A DNA stretch of 64,000 nt from JAUZRW01 sp964549915 (GTDB lineage Bacteria > Chloroflexota > Anaerolineae > Aggregatilineales > Phototrophicaceae): contig CAZJWX010000010.1 in assembly GCA_964549915.1 (NCBI GenBank), forward strand, positions 1-64,000, read 5' to 3'. Positions within the stretch are counted from its first letter, which is position 1; every line of letters starts with the position of its first letter. Shown here piece after piece: positions 17,409-25,513 of this stretch. The translations under genes and the position numbers were made by a program. The notes under the pieces were generated by a model that was given only the letters and a program-made list of their open reading frames with translations, was not told the origin of the DNA and searched no databases.

Positions 17409-18323
17409 TCAGTCGTTTTTCCTGGCGACGGTGTGACCGCCGAACTGGTTGCGTGTGACGTTGACGAGCTTGTCTGTATAGCTGTCCGTTTCGCGGGAGT
17501 GGATGCGGCGCAGCAGCGATTCGGTGATGACCGGTGCGGCAACGTTGAGATCAATCGCTTCTTTCACTGTCCAGCGACCTTCCCCACTGTCCGTGATGTA
17601 AGGAGCGATGTCCTCAAATTCCTGATCTTGCGTGAAGGCTTCGTGCATCAAATCCAGCAACCAGGAACGCACCACACTGCCCACCTGCCAGATGCGCGAA
17701 ACTTCCGCCATATCCAGATTGAATTCGGACTTTGCTTTGAGGATGGCAAAGCCTTCGGCATACGCCTGCATCATGCCGTATTCGATGCCATTGTGGATCA
17801 TCTTCACGAAGTGCCCGGCACCGCTCGGCCCTACATAGCCCCAGCCTTTGTCGGCGGCGGGGGCCAGCGCTTCAAAAATCGGGCGCAGATGGTCGACGAC
17901 CTGCTCATCACCGCCGACCATCATGCTGTAGCCTTCTTTCAGCCCCCATACGCCGCCGCTGGTACCGACATCCACCATCTGAATGCCCTTCTCGCGCAGT
18001 TCAGCGGCATGGCGCATCGTCTCCTGGTAATTGCTATTGCCGCCGTCGATGACGATGTCGCCTTCGTTGAGTAGGCCACCCAGCGTTGTGATGGTGAGGT
18101 CTGTCGGTTCCCCCGCTGGAACCATGACCCAGACAGCTTTGGGGCTGTCGGTCAATTTCGTGACCAGTTCGGCTGGACTGCTGGCACCGGTTGCGCCCTC
18201 GGCTTCAGCGACACCAATGGCCTCTGTGTTGAGGTCGGTTACAACCAGTTGATGCCCGTGTTCCAGCAGGCGTTTGGTCATGTTGGCGCCCATCTTGCCC
18301 AGGCCGATCATTCCGAGTTGCAT
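17409..18323 (-). CDS. gnd: 6-phosphogluconate dehydrogenase, short (YqeC/GndA) type
   Basis: This cytosolic enzyme oxidatively decarboxylates 6-phosphogluconate to ribulose 5-phosphate. The 304-residue length matches the short bacterial form, not the 470-residue form. Visible are the Rossmann motif GLGKMG (residues 6-11), the phosphogluconate loop VIDGGNSNYQ, the GTSGGVWG segment and the catalytic GHFVKMIHNGIEYG. The short form is often NAD-preferring, but the cofactor cannot be settled here. AAGGAG lies 8 bases before the ATG at 18323; the frame upstream is open but has no site. It is the third gene of the tal-pgi-gnd group, 210 bases after pgi. No zwf gene is present in the window. Confidence 0.92.
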   Translation of the reverse strand: MQLGMIGLGKMGANMTKRLLEHGHQLVVTDLNTEAIGVAEAEGATGASSPAELVTKLTDSPKAVWVMVPAGEPTDLTITTLGGLLNEGDIVIDGGNSNYQETMRHAAELREKGIQMVDVGTSGGVWGLKEGYSMMVGGDEQVVDHLRPIFEALAPAADKGWGYVGPSGAGHFVKMIHNGIEYGMMQAYAEGFAILKAKSEFNLDMAEVSRIWQVGSVVRSWLLDLMHEAFTQDQEFEDIAPYITDSGEGRWTVKEAIDLNVAAPVITESLLRRIHSRETDSYTDKLVNVTRNQFGGHTVARKND

Positions 18324-18533
18324 GTGGTTGCTCCTTCTTGAGATTGTCAATCCACTGTGGGACGCTGTTGGTGAATGTTTGGGTTGCCGATCCAGGGAAA
18401 TCGCCATCTGGCCTCCCTGGATGGTGGGAGCGTTCATGGCCGTTCATGCGCATTAAGAAATTGGCGCGCAAGAGCCGTGTCCTCCGCGTTCAATTGTGAA
18501 ATTGCATGATCGACTCCTACGATGGAACAGGCG

Positions 18534-20210
18534 CTACACGGCGTCGATCATGCGCTGCAAGCCAGCCGTTTGATCGTTCAGATGGAAACGGATTACCTGC
18601 CGCTCTACATCCAGCAGCGCCTGCCGATCCCCCAATGCCTGTGCATTCTTCAGCGTGCCGAAGCTCATGACGCTGCTGGCTTCTCCGGCTTCGTCCGGAA
18701 TGGGCACATCCTGCGCGATTTCCTGCGTGAACTGGATGAACAACCCCTTGCCTGCATCGCCTTTGTGTAGCTGCCCGGTACTGTGCAGGAAGCGCGGCCC
18801 GAACCCGACGGTAGTTGCTAGTCTGGTGCGATTGCGCAGTCGGGTCTGCAATTCGCGCAGTTGTGCCGCTGCTTCTTCCGTCGGATTGATGTAGGCGTGG
18901 ATCGAGATGTAGGCCCCGTCTTGTGCCTGCTCCAGGAAGTTGTGCAGCGCGTCAGCGGGGGTGCTGGCCTGCACGTCGCCGATCACGGCGATGCCGTCAT
19001 CTTCCAGGGCGATTTCCAGTTCGGGCAGCCTGCCCTTCTCTTCGAACGCGGCGATCATCTTTTTTGCCAGCACTTTGGCGGCCTCTACGTTGGGCTGGTC
19101 GAAGGGCTGGATGCCCAGACGCTGCCCCGCGACGGCGGTCGCCATTTCCCAGAGGAAGAACTGCGCCCCCAGGTCGTACTTGTCGTTGAGTTCCAGCGTC
19201 ACAACCGGATGCCCTGCCGCTGCCAGCGCGTTGATCTGTGCATCATAGGTGCTGTCACCCGCCAGTTTCATGTAGGCGAAGAGACGGTCGTCGCCGTAGA
19301 CATCCGGCGTGGCCAGGGCTTCGCCCACGACAGGCAGGATGCCCTGGCCGTTCTTCCCGGTGCTCTCGGCGATGAGCTGCTCCACCCAGTCGCCGAAGTG
19401 CTCAATCGCCGGGGAGAGCACCAGGGTGATCTTGTCGCGTCCGGCCCTGGCAAGCTCACCCATGATCACGCCCAGGCGTGCCCCGACGTTGTTCTCGCTG
19501 TCCGCGCTGCAATCATTAGCCATCTCCGAGGCGCGATTCAGCAGCGTTTGCAGCTCGAGTCCGATCAACCCCGCCGGAACCATGCCGAAATAGCTCAGCA
19601 CGCTGTAACGTCCGCCGATGTTGGGATCGTTGAGGAAGGTTGCGCGGAAACGGTAACGTTCCGCCATCTCTTCCAGCTTGCTGCCCGGGTCGGTGATGGC
19701 GACGAAATGCTCCCCCGCCCTGCCGAAGTCGTCATCGTGCAGCGACAACTGTTTGTTGTAGAAGTACTTGAAGGCCGAGAGTGTCTCCGCTGTGCCGCCG
19801 GATTTGGTGGCGACAACGTAGAGCGTTTTCGCCGGATCAAGCGCCTGTTCATAGGCCAGCACTGCGCCCGGGTCGGTGCTGTCGAGCACCTGTAATCTGA
19901 GACCCTCTACATCGTCGCCGAAGGTGGTGGCGAAGACTTCCGGCGCGAGGCTGGAACCACCCATGCCCAGCAGCAGCACTTCAGTGATGCCCTCTTCCTG
20001 GAGGGCGTGCTTCAGGTGCTGGATGCGCCCTAATTTCTGGCTCATGGCGTCCATGATGTGCAGCCAGCCCAGGCGATTGCTGATCTCTGTCGGATCATCG
20101 TTCCAGACGGTGTGATCGTGCTCCCAGATGCGCTGCATGATGCGCTCGTCATTCAGGTGCTGGATTCCGGCTTCTACCGCTGCTTCGTATTGTCCCAGGC
20201 TTGTTTTCAT
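18534..20210 (-). CDS. pgi: Glucose-6-phosphate isomerase
   Basis: The 558-residue enzyme interconverts glucose 6-phosphate and fructose 6-phosphate in the cytosol. Sugar-isomerase motifs are visible: LLGMGGSSLAPEV (about residues 80-92), the phosphate-binding ATKSGGTAETLSAF (134-147) and DPNIGGRYSVLSYFG (about 200-214). The sequence is of the type that in some bacteria is fused behind transaldolase; here the two are separate, but the tal stop and pgi start overlap as TAATG, so translation is coupled. It has no typical Shine-Dalgarno site of its own, consistent with coupling. Gene order tal-pgi-gnd joins the oxidative and non-oxidative pentose-phosphate branches. Confidence 0.93.
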   Translation of the reverse strand: MKTSLGQYEAAVEAGIQHLNDERIMQRIWEHDHTVWNDDPTEISNRLGWLHIMDAMSQKLGRIQHLKHALQEEGITEVLLLGMGGSSLAPEVFATTFGDDVEGLRLQVLDSTDPGAVLAYEQALDPAKTLYVVATKSGGTAETLSAFKYFYNKQLSLHDDDFGRAGEHFVAITDPGSKLEEMAERYRFRATFLNDPNIGGRYSVLSYFGMVPAGLIGLELQTLLNRASEMANDCSADSENNVGARLGVIMGELARAGRDKITLVLSPAIEHFGDWVEQLIAESTGKNGQGILPVVGEALATPDVYGDDRLFAYMKLAGDSTYDAQINALAAAGHPVVTLELNDKYDLGAQFFLWEMATAVAGQRLGIQPFDQPNVEAAKVLAKKMIAAFEEKGRLPELEIALEDDGIAVIGDVQASTPADALHNFLEQAQDGAYISIHAYINPTEEAAAQLRELQTRLRNRTRLATTVGFGPRFLHSTGQLHKGDAGKGLFIQFTQEIAQDVPIPDEAGEASSVMSFGTLKNAQALGDRQALLDVERQVIRFHLNDQTAGLQRMIDAV

Positions 20211-21310
20211 TACTGCGCTTCCCCTGCGAACTGCTTGCGCTTCTCTTCCAGGCTGGCCATCATCGAGTTGAATGGCTTCTCGAACTTGTCTACGCCTTCA
20301 TCCTGAAGTTCTTCGGTGCGCACACCGAGGTCGATGCCGATGTCGGCCAGTTTTTCCAGCGCGGCGATAGCGTCGTCCAGTCCTTCTTCGACGGTGGCTT
20401 GCACCGTGCCATGCTCCAGGAACGCGCTGAGCGTATCCGGCGGCGTGGTGTTGACCGTATGCGGGCCGATCAGCGAATCGACATAGAGCGTGTCGGGATA
20501 TTCGGGGTTCTTGGTGCTGGTGGAAGCCCACAAGGGACGCTGAACCCGCGCGCCGTTATCCGCCAGCGACTGCCAGCGTGCGCTGCTGAAAATCTCCTTG
20601 AAGCGTTGGTAGACGACTTTGCTGTTGGCGATGGCGATCTTGCCCAGGAGCGACGTTTCGCCCTGTTCTTCGATCAGCGGATCAAGCTTGCTATCGACAC
20701 GGCTGACGAAGAAGGATGCCACCGAGGCCACTTTGCTCAGATTGCCATTGGCGGCCTGCAACTTCTCCAGCCCGCTGATGTAGGCGTTGGCGACATCTTC
20801 GTAGTGCTTCATGGAGAACATCAGCGTTACGTTGATGTTGATGCCTTCGCCGATGAGGGTCTCAATGGCCGGGATGCCTTCGGGTGTGGCGGGAACTTTG
20901 ATCATCACGTTGGGACGATCCACTGCGGCGAAGAGACGGCGTGCCTCGTCGATGGTACCGCGTGTATCGCGTGCCAGCGTCGGGCTGACTTCCAGGCTGA
21001 CGAAGCCATCCGTGCCGTCGCTCTCGTTGTAGACCGGACGGAAGAGGTCGGCAGCGGCCTGAATATCGGCGATTGCCAGCGCTTCGTAGATTTCGCTGGT
21101 GGATTTACCCTCGGCGACCATTCGCTGAATGTCGTCGTCGTAATCGTCGCTGCCTGCGATCGCCTTCTCGAAAATGGCCGGGTTGGAGGTGACGCCGCGC
21201 ACGCCGTCATCGATGGCCTGCTGCATGCCGCCATCTTCGATGTACTGGCGGCGAATATAGTCGATCCAGATGGATTGTCCGTGCTGGAGCAAGTCATGAA
21301 TCTTCGTCAT
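20210..21310 (-). CDS. tal: Transaldolase
   Basis: The 366-residue enzyme transfers dihydroxyacetone units in the non-oxidative pentose-phosphate pathway through a Schiff base. The N-terminal VTSNPAIFEKAI motif (about 40-51), the Schiff-base lysine in VMIKVPAT (K138), INVTLMFS, and the WASTSTKNPEYPDTLYV segment are typical of the long transaldolase subfamily, which is often paired with or fused to pgi. The start at 21310 carries a GGGGAGAT element upstream. It is the first gene of the operon, and an inverted repeat at 21397-21412 lies in its promoter region. Confidence 0.94.
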   Translation of the reverse strand: MTKIHDLLQHGQSIWIDYIRRQYIEDGGMQQAIDDGVRGVTSNPAIFEKAIAGSDDYDDDIQRMVAEGKSTSEIYEALAIADIQAAADLFRPVYNESDGTDGFVSLEVSPTLARDTRGTIDEARRLFAAVDRPNVMIKVPATPEGIPAIETLIGEGININVTLMFSMKHYEDVANAYISGLEKLQAANGNLSKVASVASFFVSRVDSKLDPLIEEQGETSLLGKIAIANSKVVYQRFKEIFSSARWQSLADNGARVQRPLWASTSTKNPEYPDTLYVDSLIGPHTVNTTPPDTLSAFLEHGTVQATVEEGLDDAIAALEKLADIGIDLGVRTEELQDEGVDKFEKPFNSMMASLEEKRKQFAGEAQ

Positions 21311-21396
21311 GGGTGATCTCCCCTTCCTTGGGTGTATTGGCCTTGCGAATGATGGCGCTGAGTGTACCGCGTTTTTGCCAGTCCCAAATGTGTTTT

Positions 21397-21412
21397 ACAT
21401 CAGGATTGATGT
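21397..21412. promoter_or_regulatory. Inverted repeat ACATCA-N4-TGATGT upstream of tal
   Basis: The perfect 6-bp arms (21397-21402 and 21407-21412) are separated by GGAT. The site lies 87 bases upstream of the tal start codon. The geometry is that of a small dimeric repressor operator, for instance one controlling the sugar-phosphate operon. No regulator gene is adjacent. Confidence 0.4.
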
Positions 21413-21571
21413 CTCTACTCCGTAGATGATCGCAACGGCATCAGGCTTACATGATGGCTGGCTGATAGAAGTGTAGGTATTGAGCCAGAGACGTACCGTT
21501 GGGCGCTGGATGCGCTGCAAGTTGTGCGCATCGTCACGATTTTGCAGAATCATTGCGAACTCTGAAGCTCT

Positions 21572-21601
21572 TTTACATCGCAATGAGACTCGCATTACAA
21601 T
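21572..21601 (+). promoter_or_regulatory. Sigma70-like promoter for the secreted protein at 21650
   Basis: TTTACA (21572-21577) and TACAAT (21596-21601) are separated by 18 bases and lie about 50 bases upstream of the ATG. Both hexamers match the housekeeping consensus at five of six positions. This is a prediction only. Confidence 0.5.
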
Positions 21602-21649
21602 CGCCGCTTATCGTGAGGGTGTCGAACAAACAACCACAAAGGACAAGAC

Positions 21650-22171
21650 ATGATGAACCGCCAACACACCCTCTTCACCCTCGCTGCCACGCTGGTCATG
21701 AGCTTGCTGGTGCTCGCCATGCCCGCCGCCGCCCAGGAAGACGGATTCAGCATCACCGTGACCGAAGCAGAGGTCAATGATGCACTCCGTTTCGAAAACC
21801 GCTACCTGGTTCGCTTCGGCCCTTCCAGCGTCGATTTGCAGCCTGGTCAGATGGTCGTCAGCGGAACGTATATCGCGGTCAACGCGGATGAAGACATCCC
21901 CTTCACCGTGACCCTGGCGCCGGCTATCGTTGACAGCGACGCCATGCCGGGGAATGGCAACGTGGTCTGGGATATCACGGCGATGACGATCAACGAGGAA
22001 TCTGTGTCGCAAGAGACGATTGATCAGATCAGCCAGTGGGTTTCCCGGTCCATTCGCCGTATCATCCGGGAAAACGTTGTCGCTGGCGATGTCGAAGCCG
22101 TGACCGTTACGGATAATGACATCACCTACTTCTACTCCGGTGACAATCGCCCCTCCGGCAGCAGCCGCTGA
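21650..22171 (+). CDS. Secreted protein of unknown function
   Basis: The 173-residue product has a signal peptide (hydrophobic LAATLVMSLLVLAMPAAA, cleavage near AAA-QED). The mature part (about 145 residues) is acidic, with alternating beta strands (FSITVTEAEVNDALRF, MVVSGTYIAVN, PFTVTLAPAIVDS) and a helix with SRSIRRIIREN. The tail is Ser/Gly-rich without an anchor. The layout, with strands early and a long helix late, recalls small lipid- or ligand-binding secreted proteins such as DUF2140/LmeA-like types, but the match is not strong. AAAGGACA precedes the ATG, and a second ATG follows directly. It converges with the spondin-domain gene across a shared terminator. Confidence 0.7.
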   Translation: MMNRQHTLFTLAATLVMSLLVLAMPAAAQEDGFSITVTEAEVNDALRFENRYLVRFGPSSVDLQPGQMVVSGTYIAVNADEDIPFTVTLAPAIVDSDAMPGNGNVVWDITAMTINEESVSQETIDQISQWVSRSIRRIIRENVVAGDVEAVTVTDNDITYFYSGDNRPSGSSR

Positions 22172-22200
22172 TCCTCCCCTCGCCAGCAATCTCTGTATCC

Positions 22201-22227
22201 AAAAGGGCGCGATCATGTCGCGCCCTT
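22201..22227 (-). terminator. Terminator between convergent genes
   Basis: AAGGGCGCGA (22203-22212) and TCGCGCCCTT (22218-22227) are perfect 10-bp arms around a 5-base loop. On the minus strand the stem is followed by a T run, so it best serves the spondin-domain gene, and it may also end the plus-strand secreted-protein gene. Confidence 0.8.
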
Positions 22228-22248
22228 GCGGCTTGATGGCCTGTTGGC

Positions 22249-22833
22249 TTATTCCATTTCGTCGTCGCCCATCATGTCGCCGCTGCTGATCGTCACGCGG
22301 ATCAGGGCAGCAACCGGGGGATATTCGAAGCCATCCATGACTTCGCTGATGGGCAGCACGACGCCCATTTCATCGTCTCCTGTGTCGGGGCCAGGCTGGC
22401 GCGGTGCCTGGTTCTCACCCACACCCGGTTCTTCGTTGACTTCCGTACCCGCGTCCCAGAGCAGGATGTAGCGCGTCACATCTCCATTGACAGGCGTGTC
22501 CATATCATCGAAGAGCGGGATGCCGTTTTCATCCGGCGCGAAGAAGAGGTCGTTGGACTGCACCAGCATGGTCGCGAAGTTCAGGTAATCGCCCGGAACG
22601 GCGGTCACGGTGAAGGTGTAGGCGCTGCCAGGGAGCGCGGGGCCGGGTTCTTCCGCCATATCCGGCGTGTTGAAGATGCCGCTGTTTTCGAAGAGGCCGA
22701 TGCCTGCGATATTCTCGATGGTCACGGTGAATTCCGTGCCCTCCATCATGTCATCTTCCTGAGCGCTGACGCCGATGACCAGCAGCAGTGCCATCAGCCC
22801 GACCAAAATGAGCGTTGTCGCTTTGCGTTGCAT
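22249..22833 (-). CDS. Secreted spondin_N-domain protein
   Basis: The 194-residue product has a signal peptide (ILVGLMALLLVIGVSAQ). The mature part matches the bacterial spondin_N pattern: FTVTIENIAG near the start, LPGSAYTFTVTAVPGDYLNF, MLVQSNDLFFAPD, the NGDVTRYILLWDAGTE segment and the NQAPRQPGPDTG motif. In bacteria these proteins are secreted and of unknown role; the family is named after an extracellular-matrix domain of animals. The C-terminus is acidic and Met/Asp-rich. AAGGAG lies upstream of the ATG at 22833. An 18-bp tandem repeat with operator-like sites lies about 85 bases upstream. Confidence 0.85.
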   Translation of the reverse strand: MQRKATTLILVGLMALLLVIGVSAQEDDMMEGTEFTVTIENIAGIGLFENSGIFNTPDMAEEPGPALPGSAYTFTVTAVPGDYLNFATMLVQSNDLFFAPDENGIPLFDDMDTPVNGDVTRYILLWDAGTEVNEEPGVGENQAPRQPGPDTGDDEMGVVLPISEVMDGFEYPPVAALIRVTISSGDMMGDDEME

Positions 22834-23144
22834 GTTGCCTCACTCCTTGCAGGTTGGTTTGTGCGAATACGTTGCAGTGTGCCGACACATGCAACACTCT
22901 GAGTGACCACAATTACGGCTTTGTGAACAATTTCGGCTTTGTGAACAATTTCGGACGAATGGCTTACAGGAGTCGGAAGCACTTGTAAGGAGTGCGGGCA
23001 CCCCCAATTACCGGGGGATTGTCGTCTTCTCGTGCAGCATTCATCGAGGGTGCAAGGTTTCTATGTTTCAATGAAAGATGGTGGGCTGGTACAGGGTGTG
23101 CGCCCTCTAACCGACAAATGACGATTGACCCCGGTGAAAAATCT
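22834..23144. other. Divergent intergenic region between spondin and MoxR genes
   Basis: This 311-base gap carries the tandem repeat at 22916-22951. The MoxR reading frame is open back to 22992, but the first supported start is the ATG at 23145. No RNA or further gene is recognised. Confidence 0.45.
22916..22951. repeat. Perfect 18-bp tandem repeat, two copies, each with TTGT-GA-ACAA
   Basis: The unit CGGCTTTGTGAACAATTT occurs at 22916-22933 and again at 22934-22951, followed by CGG. Each unit contains the small inverted repeat TTGT-GA-ACAA. The array is in the promoter region of the spondin-domain gene and the divergent MoxR gene, which suits a double operator; it could also be a replication-slippage duplication. 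Confidence 0.6.
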
Positions 23145-24089
23145 ATGCAGATGACGAAGCAGCAGACCAGGAATGCCACAATCAACCGCCTGATACACAC
23201 CATCCAGAGCGCGGTCATCATCGAAGAAACCAAGCTGGAATTGATCCTTGCGGCGCTGCTGGCGCGTGGTCATGTGCTGCTGGAAGACATTCCCGGCATC
23301 GGTAAGACGATGGTCGCACGCACGATTGCCAAATCCATGCACGCCAGTTTCAAGCGGGTGCAGTGTACGCCCGATTTGCTGCCGGGCGACATCACGGGCA
23401 GCGCGATCTATAACCAGCGCGAGCAGACGTTTGAGTTCATCGAAGGCCCGCTCTTCGCCAATCTGGTGCTGGTGGATGAGATCAACCGCGCTTCCCCGCG
23501 CACGCAATCCAGCTTGCTGGAAGCGATGGCCGAGGACCAGGTGACGACGGACGGCGTGACGCGCGACCTGCCCCGCCCCTTCTTCCTGATCGCCACGCAG
23601 AACCCGGTGGAGATGGCGGGGACATTTCCCCTGCCCGAAGCCCAGCTTGATCGCTTTCTGGTCATGCTCAATCTGGGCTATCCCGAATACGAAGACGAAG
23701 TGACCATCCTGGAACGCGAAGAACATGCCAATCCGCTGGAAGCCGTGCAGCCCGTGCTGACGATGGAGGACATCCTCGCGTTGCAGCATCAGGCGCGCGA
23801 GGTCGCAATTGTGCGACCCTTGAAGGAATACATCGTGCAGATTAATCAGGCGACGCGCACACATGGTGATGTCGTGCTGGGGATCAGTCCGCGCGGTGGT
23901 GTGGCCTTGCAGCGCTGTGCGCAGGCCCTGGCGTTGATTCGTGGACGCGATTTTGTGACGCCTGATGACATCAAGGCAGCGGTCTATGCCGTCGGCGGAC
24001 ATCGTATCCTGGCGCGGGATCGCAAGCCAGAAACTGCCCGCGCGGTGTTGGACGAGGCGCTGTCGCAGGTGCGTGTTCCGGTAGAATAA
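23145..24089 (+). CDS. MoxR-family AAA+ ATPase
   Basis: The 314-residue cytosolic ATPase carries Walker A in DIPGIGKTMVA (residues 49-58), Walker B in LVLVDEINRA (D111, E112), the sensor segment IATQNPVEMAGTFPLPEAQLDRF and the arginine-finger region ISPRGGVAL. MoxR proteins act as chaperone-like ATPases that load metals or remodel partner proteins, often with von Willebrand or DUF58 proteins. The next gene encodes a DUF58 protein, the standard partner. I chose the ATG at 23145, preceded by a GGTGA element; an ATG at 23118 is an alternative. A palindromic repeat sits between it and the DUF58 gene. Confidence 0.9.
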   Translation: MQMTKQQTRNATINRLIHTIQSAVIIEETKLELILAALLARGHVLLEDIPGIGKTMVARTIAKSMHASFKRVQCTPDLLPGDITGSAIYNQREQTFEFIEGPLFANLVLVDEINRASPRTQSSLLEAMAEDQVTTDGVTRDLPRPFFLIATQNPVEMAGTFPLPEAQLDRFLVMLNLGYPEYEDEVTILEREEHANPLEAVQPVLTMEDILALQHQAREVAIVRPLKEYIVQINQATRTHGDVVLGISPRGGVALQRCAQALALIRGRDFVTPDDIKAAVYAVGGHRILARDRKPETARAVLDEALSQVRVPVE

Positions 24090-24096
24090 AGGATGA

Positions 24097-24162
24097 ACCA
24101 CAAAGTCACAGAGGACACAAAGAAAATGCGAAAAATCTCTGTGATCTCTGAAGCTCTGTGGT
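24097..24162. repeat. Imperfect palindromic dispersed repeat (ACCACAAAG ... CTCTGTGGT)
   Basis: The 66-base element starts ACCACAAAGTCACAGAG and ends with a right arm that matches its reverse complement at 13 of 17 positions. The left half recurs at 63422-63455 with about 29 of 34 positions identical. It lies just after the MoxR stop codon. Similar ACCACAGAG/CTCTGTGGT elements are common intergenic repeats in environmental bacterial genomes (from general knowledge, not searched). Confidence 0.65.
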
Positions 24163-24183
24163 GAGTAATTGTTAGGCAAACAG

Positions 24184-25410
24184 ATGCCAACTCCTCGTAC
24201 ATACACCTTTCTCATCGCGGCGTTTATCTTCTACAGCTTTGCCAATCAGACGCAGGTGGGCTGGCTGTATGTAATTACCGCGCTGATGGTCGGCGTGGTG
24301 CTGGCTGGATACGTCCTCAATCGGCGGGCGCTGCGCGGGATTGCTGCTGAGCGAAGGCTGCATCATGAGGATGATTCCGACCTGCACGAAGGCGACGAAA
24401 TCCGCATCACGCTGGAGATTCACAACGGGCACACCTTGCCCGCCGCTCATCTGGAAATCACGGAAGCCTGTCCCCTCGCTGACCCACAGAGCGAAGCCGC
24501 CGAGAGCCGTATGTTCGTCCCGTTGCTGCCGGAGCGTGTTTCGTTCAGCTATGAGACGACAGTTTACCGCCGGGGGCTGCATCGGTTCCCGCCACTGAAG
24601 CTGGCCTCTCGTGCGCCGTTCGGCTTCTTTCGCCGAGAGCACGACTACCCGTTGGAAAGCCCCACGCTGATCTACTCTGAACTGCGTAAGCTGACACACT
24701 TCGCCCTGCTGGATCGCCAGCCTGCCGCCGAATTGACCGTTCCCCGCGCCGGATTGGGCAGCGAGGTGATCGGCGTGCGCCCTTACCGCCCCGGCGATTC
24801 GCCCCGGCACATTCACTGGCGCAGTGTGGCGCGGCGCGGCGAATTGGTCAGCAAGGAATTCGCGGAAGAATCGCAGCCCGGCGTGACGCTGGTGCTGGAT
24901 CGCTACCAGCCGCTGCGCCCGATTGTGGAGATGAAACACACGCCCTTCGAGATGGCCGTGAAATGCGCGACGAGCATGGCCGAATACGCGCTGCGGCAGG
25001 GCTATCCGCTCTATCTGACGGCGGATTCGGCAGAGATGGCGCTGCCGCAGGGGGCAATGGCCTGGGATGGGTTGATGCAGTACCTCGCCCGCGTGCAGCC
25101 GCGCACCCAGTCCAGGCTGGCGGATGTGCTCCATTACCAGCCGTTGCAGCAATTTGTGGCGGTGGCGCTCTGCTGGCCGGATGACGCCGCCCTGGAAGCG
25201 ATTGTCGCGCTCAAGCAGCGTGGCTACCGCGTCTTCGTCGCATTGCCAGATGCGCCTACGTATGTGCTTGATCCGGCTCCCCCTGCCCAGAACTTCGCCG
25301 CTGCTCTTGCCAGCGCCGACATCGATGTACGGTTGATTCCACAGGATGCGGATTGGGCGGCAGTGTTGAGCGCCGCTGCTCCCGGATTGTCTGAAATTGT
25401 CGGAAGTTGA
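24184..25410 (+). CDS. DUF58 family protein
   Basis: The 408-residue product has two membrane helices near the N-terminus (about residues 7-23 and 28-46). A beta-rich region follows (GDEIRITLEIHNGHTLPAAHLEITE), then the DUF58 signature GVRPYRPGDSPRHIHWRSVARRG (about residues 197-220). A vWA-like C-terminal half follows with LVLDRYQPL and SMAEYALRQGYPLYLT. DUF58 proteins pair with MoxR ATPases; together they may assemble or insert other proteins, although the biochemical role is unsettled. I chose the ATG at 24184, with AGG upstream. Only this minimal pair is present; no transglutaminase or vWA-membrane gene accompanies it. Confidence 0.88.
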   Translation: MPTPRTYTFLIAAFIFYSFANQTQVGWLYVITALMVGVVLAGYVLNRRALRGIAAERRLHHEDDSDLHEGDEIRITLEIHNGHTLPAAHLEITEACPLADPQSEAAESRMFVPLLPERVSFSYETTVYRRGLHRFPPLKLASRAPFGFFRREHDYPLESPTLIYSELRKLTHFALLDRQPAAELTVPRAGLGSEVIGVRPYRPGDSPRHIHWRSVARRGELVSKEFAEESQPGVTLVLDRYQPLRPIVEMKHTPFEMAVKCATSMAEYALRQGYPLYLTADSAEMALPQGAMAWDGLMQYLARVQPRTQSRLADVLHYQPLQQFVAVALCWPDDAALEAIVALKQRGYRVFVALPDAPTYVLDPAPPAQNFAAALASADIDVRLIPQDADWAAVLSAAAPGLSEIVGS

Positions 25411-25513
25411 ATCGAAGTTGAAAAAGCGTTGTTGCTGCAATGCAATAGTCGCCTGACAATGGGGATCAACCTGACTCGCGTTCAAGCTTTGCAATGATGA
25501 AGGAGTGTTTTCT

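Larger units (their letters stand above)
21311..21649. other. Divergent promoter region between tal and a secreted-protein gene
   Basis: This 339-base gap carries no gene. It holds an operator-like inverted repeat (21397-21412) near the tal side and a promoter-like pair of hexamers (21572-21601) facing the secreted-protein gene. Nothing else is recognised. Confidence 0.5.

Noticed and set aside
18861..19895. Long plus-strand open frame (344 codons) across the glucose-6-phosphate isomerase gene
   Set aside because: It is antisense to a clear pgi gene; the translation is rich in Arg, His, Gly and Val without motifs, as expected from G+C-rich codon usage on the opposite strand.
20201..21316. 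Plus-strand frame of 371 codons opposite transaldolase
   Set aside because: Antisense shadow of a well-supported tal gene; no ribosome site.
22916..22951. CRISPR-like direct repeats
   Set aside because: Only two adjacent copies without spacers; no CRISPR array or cas gene is seen anywhere in the window.
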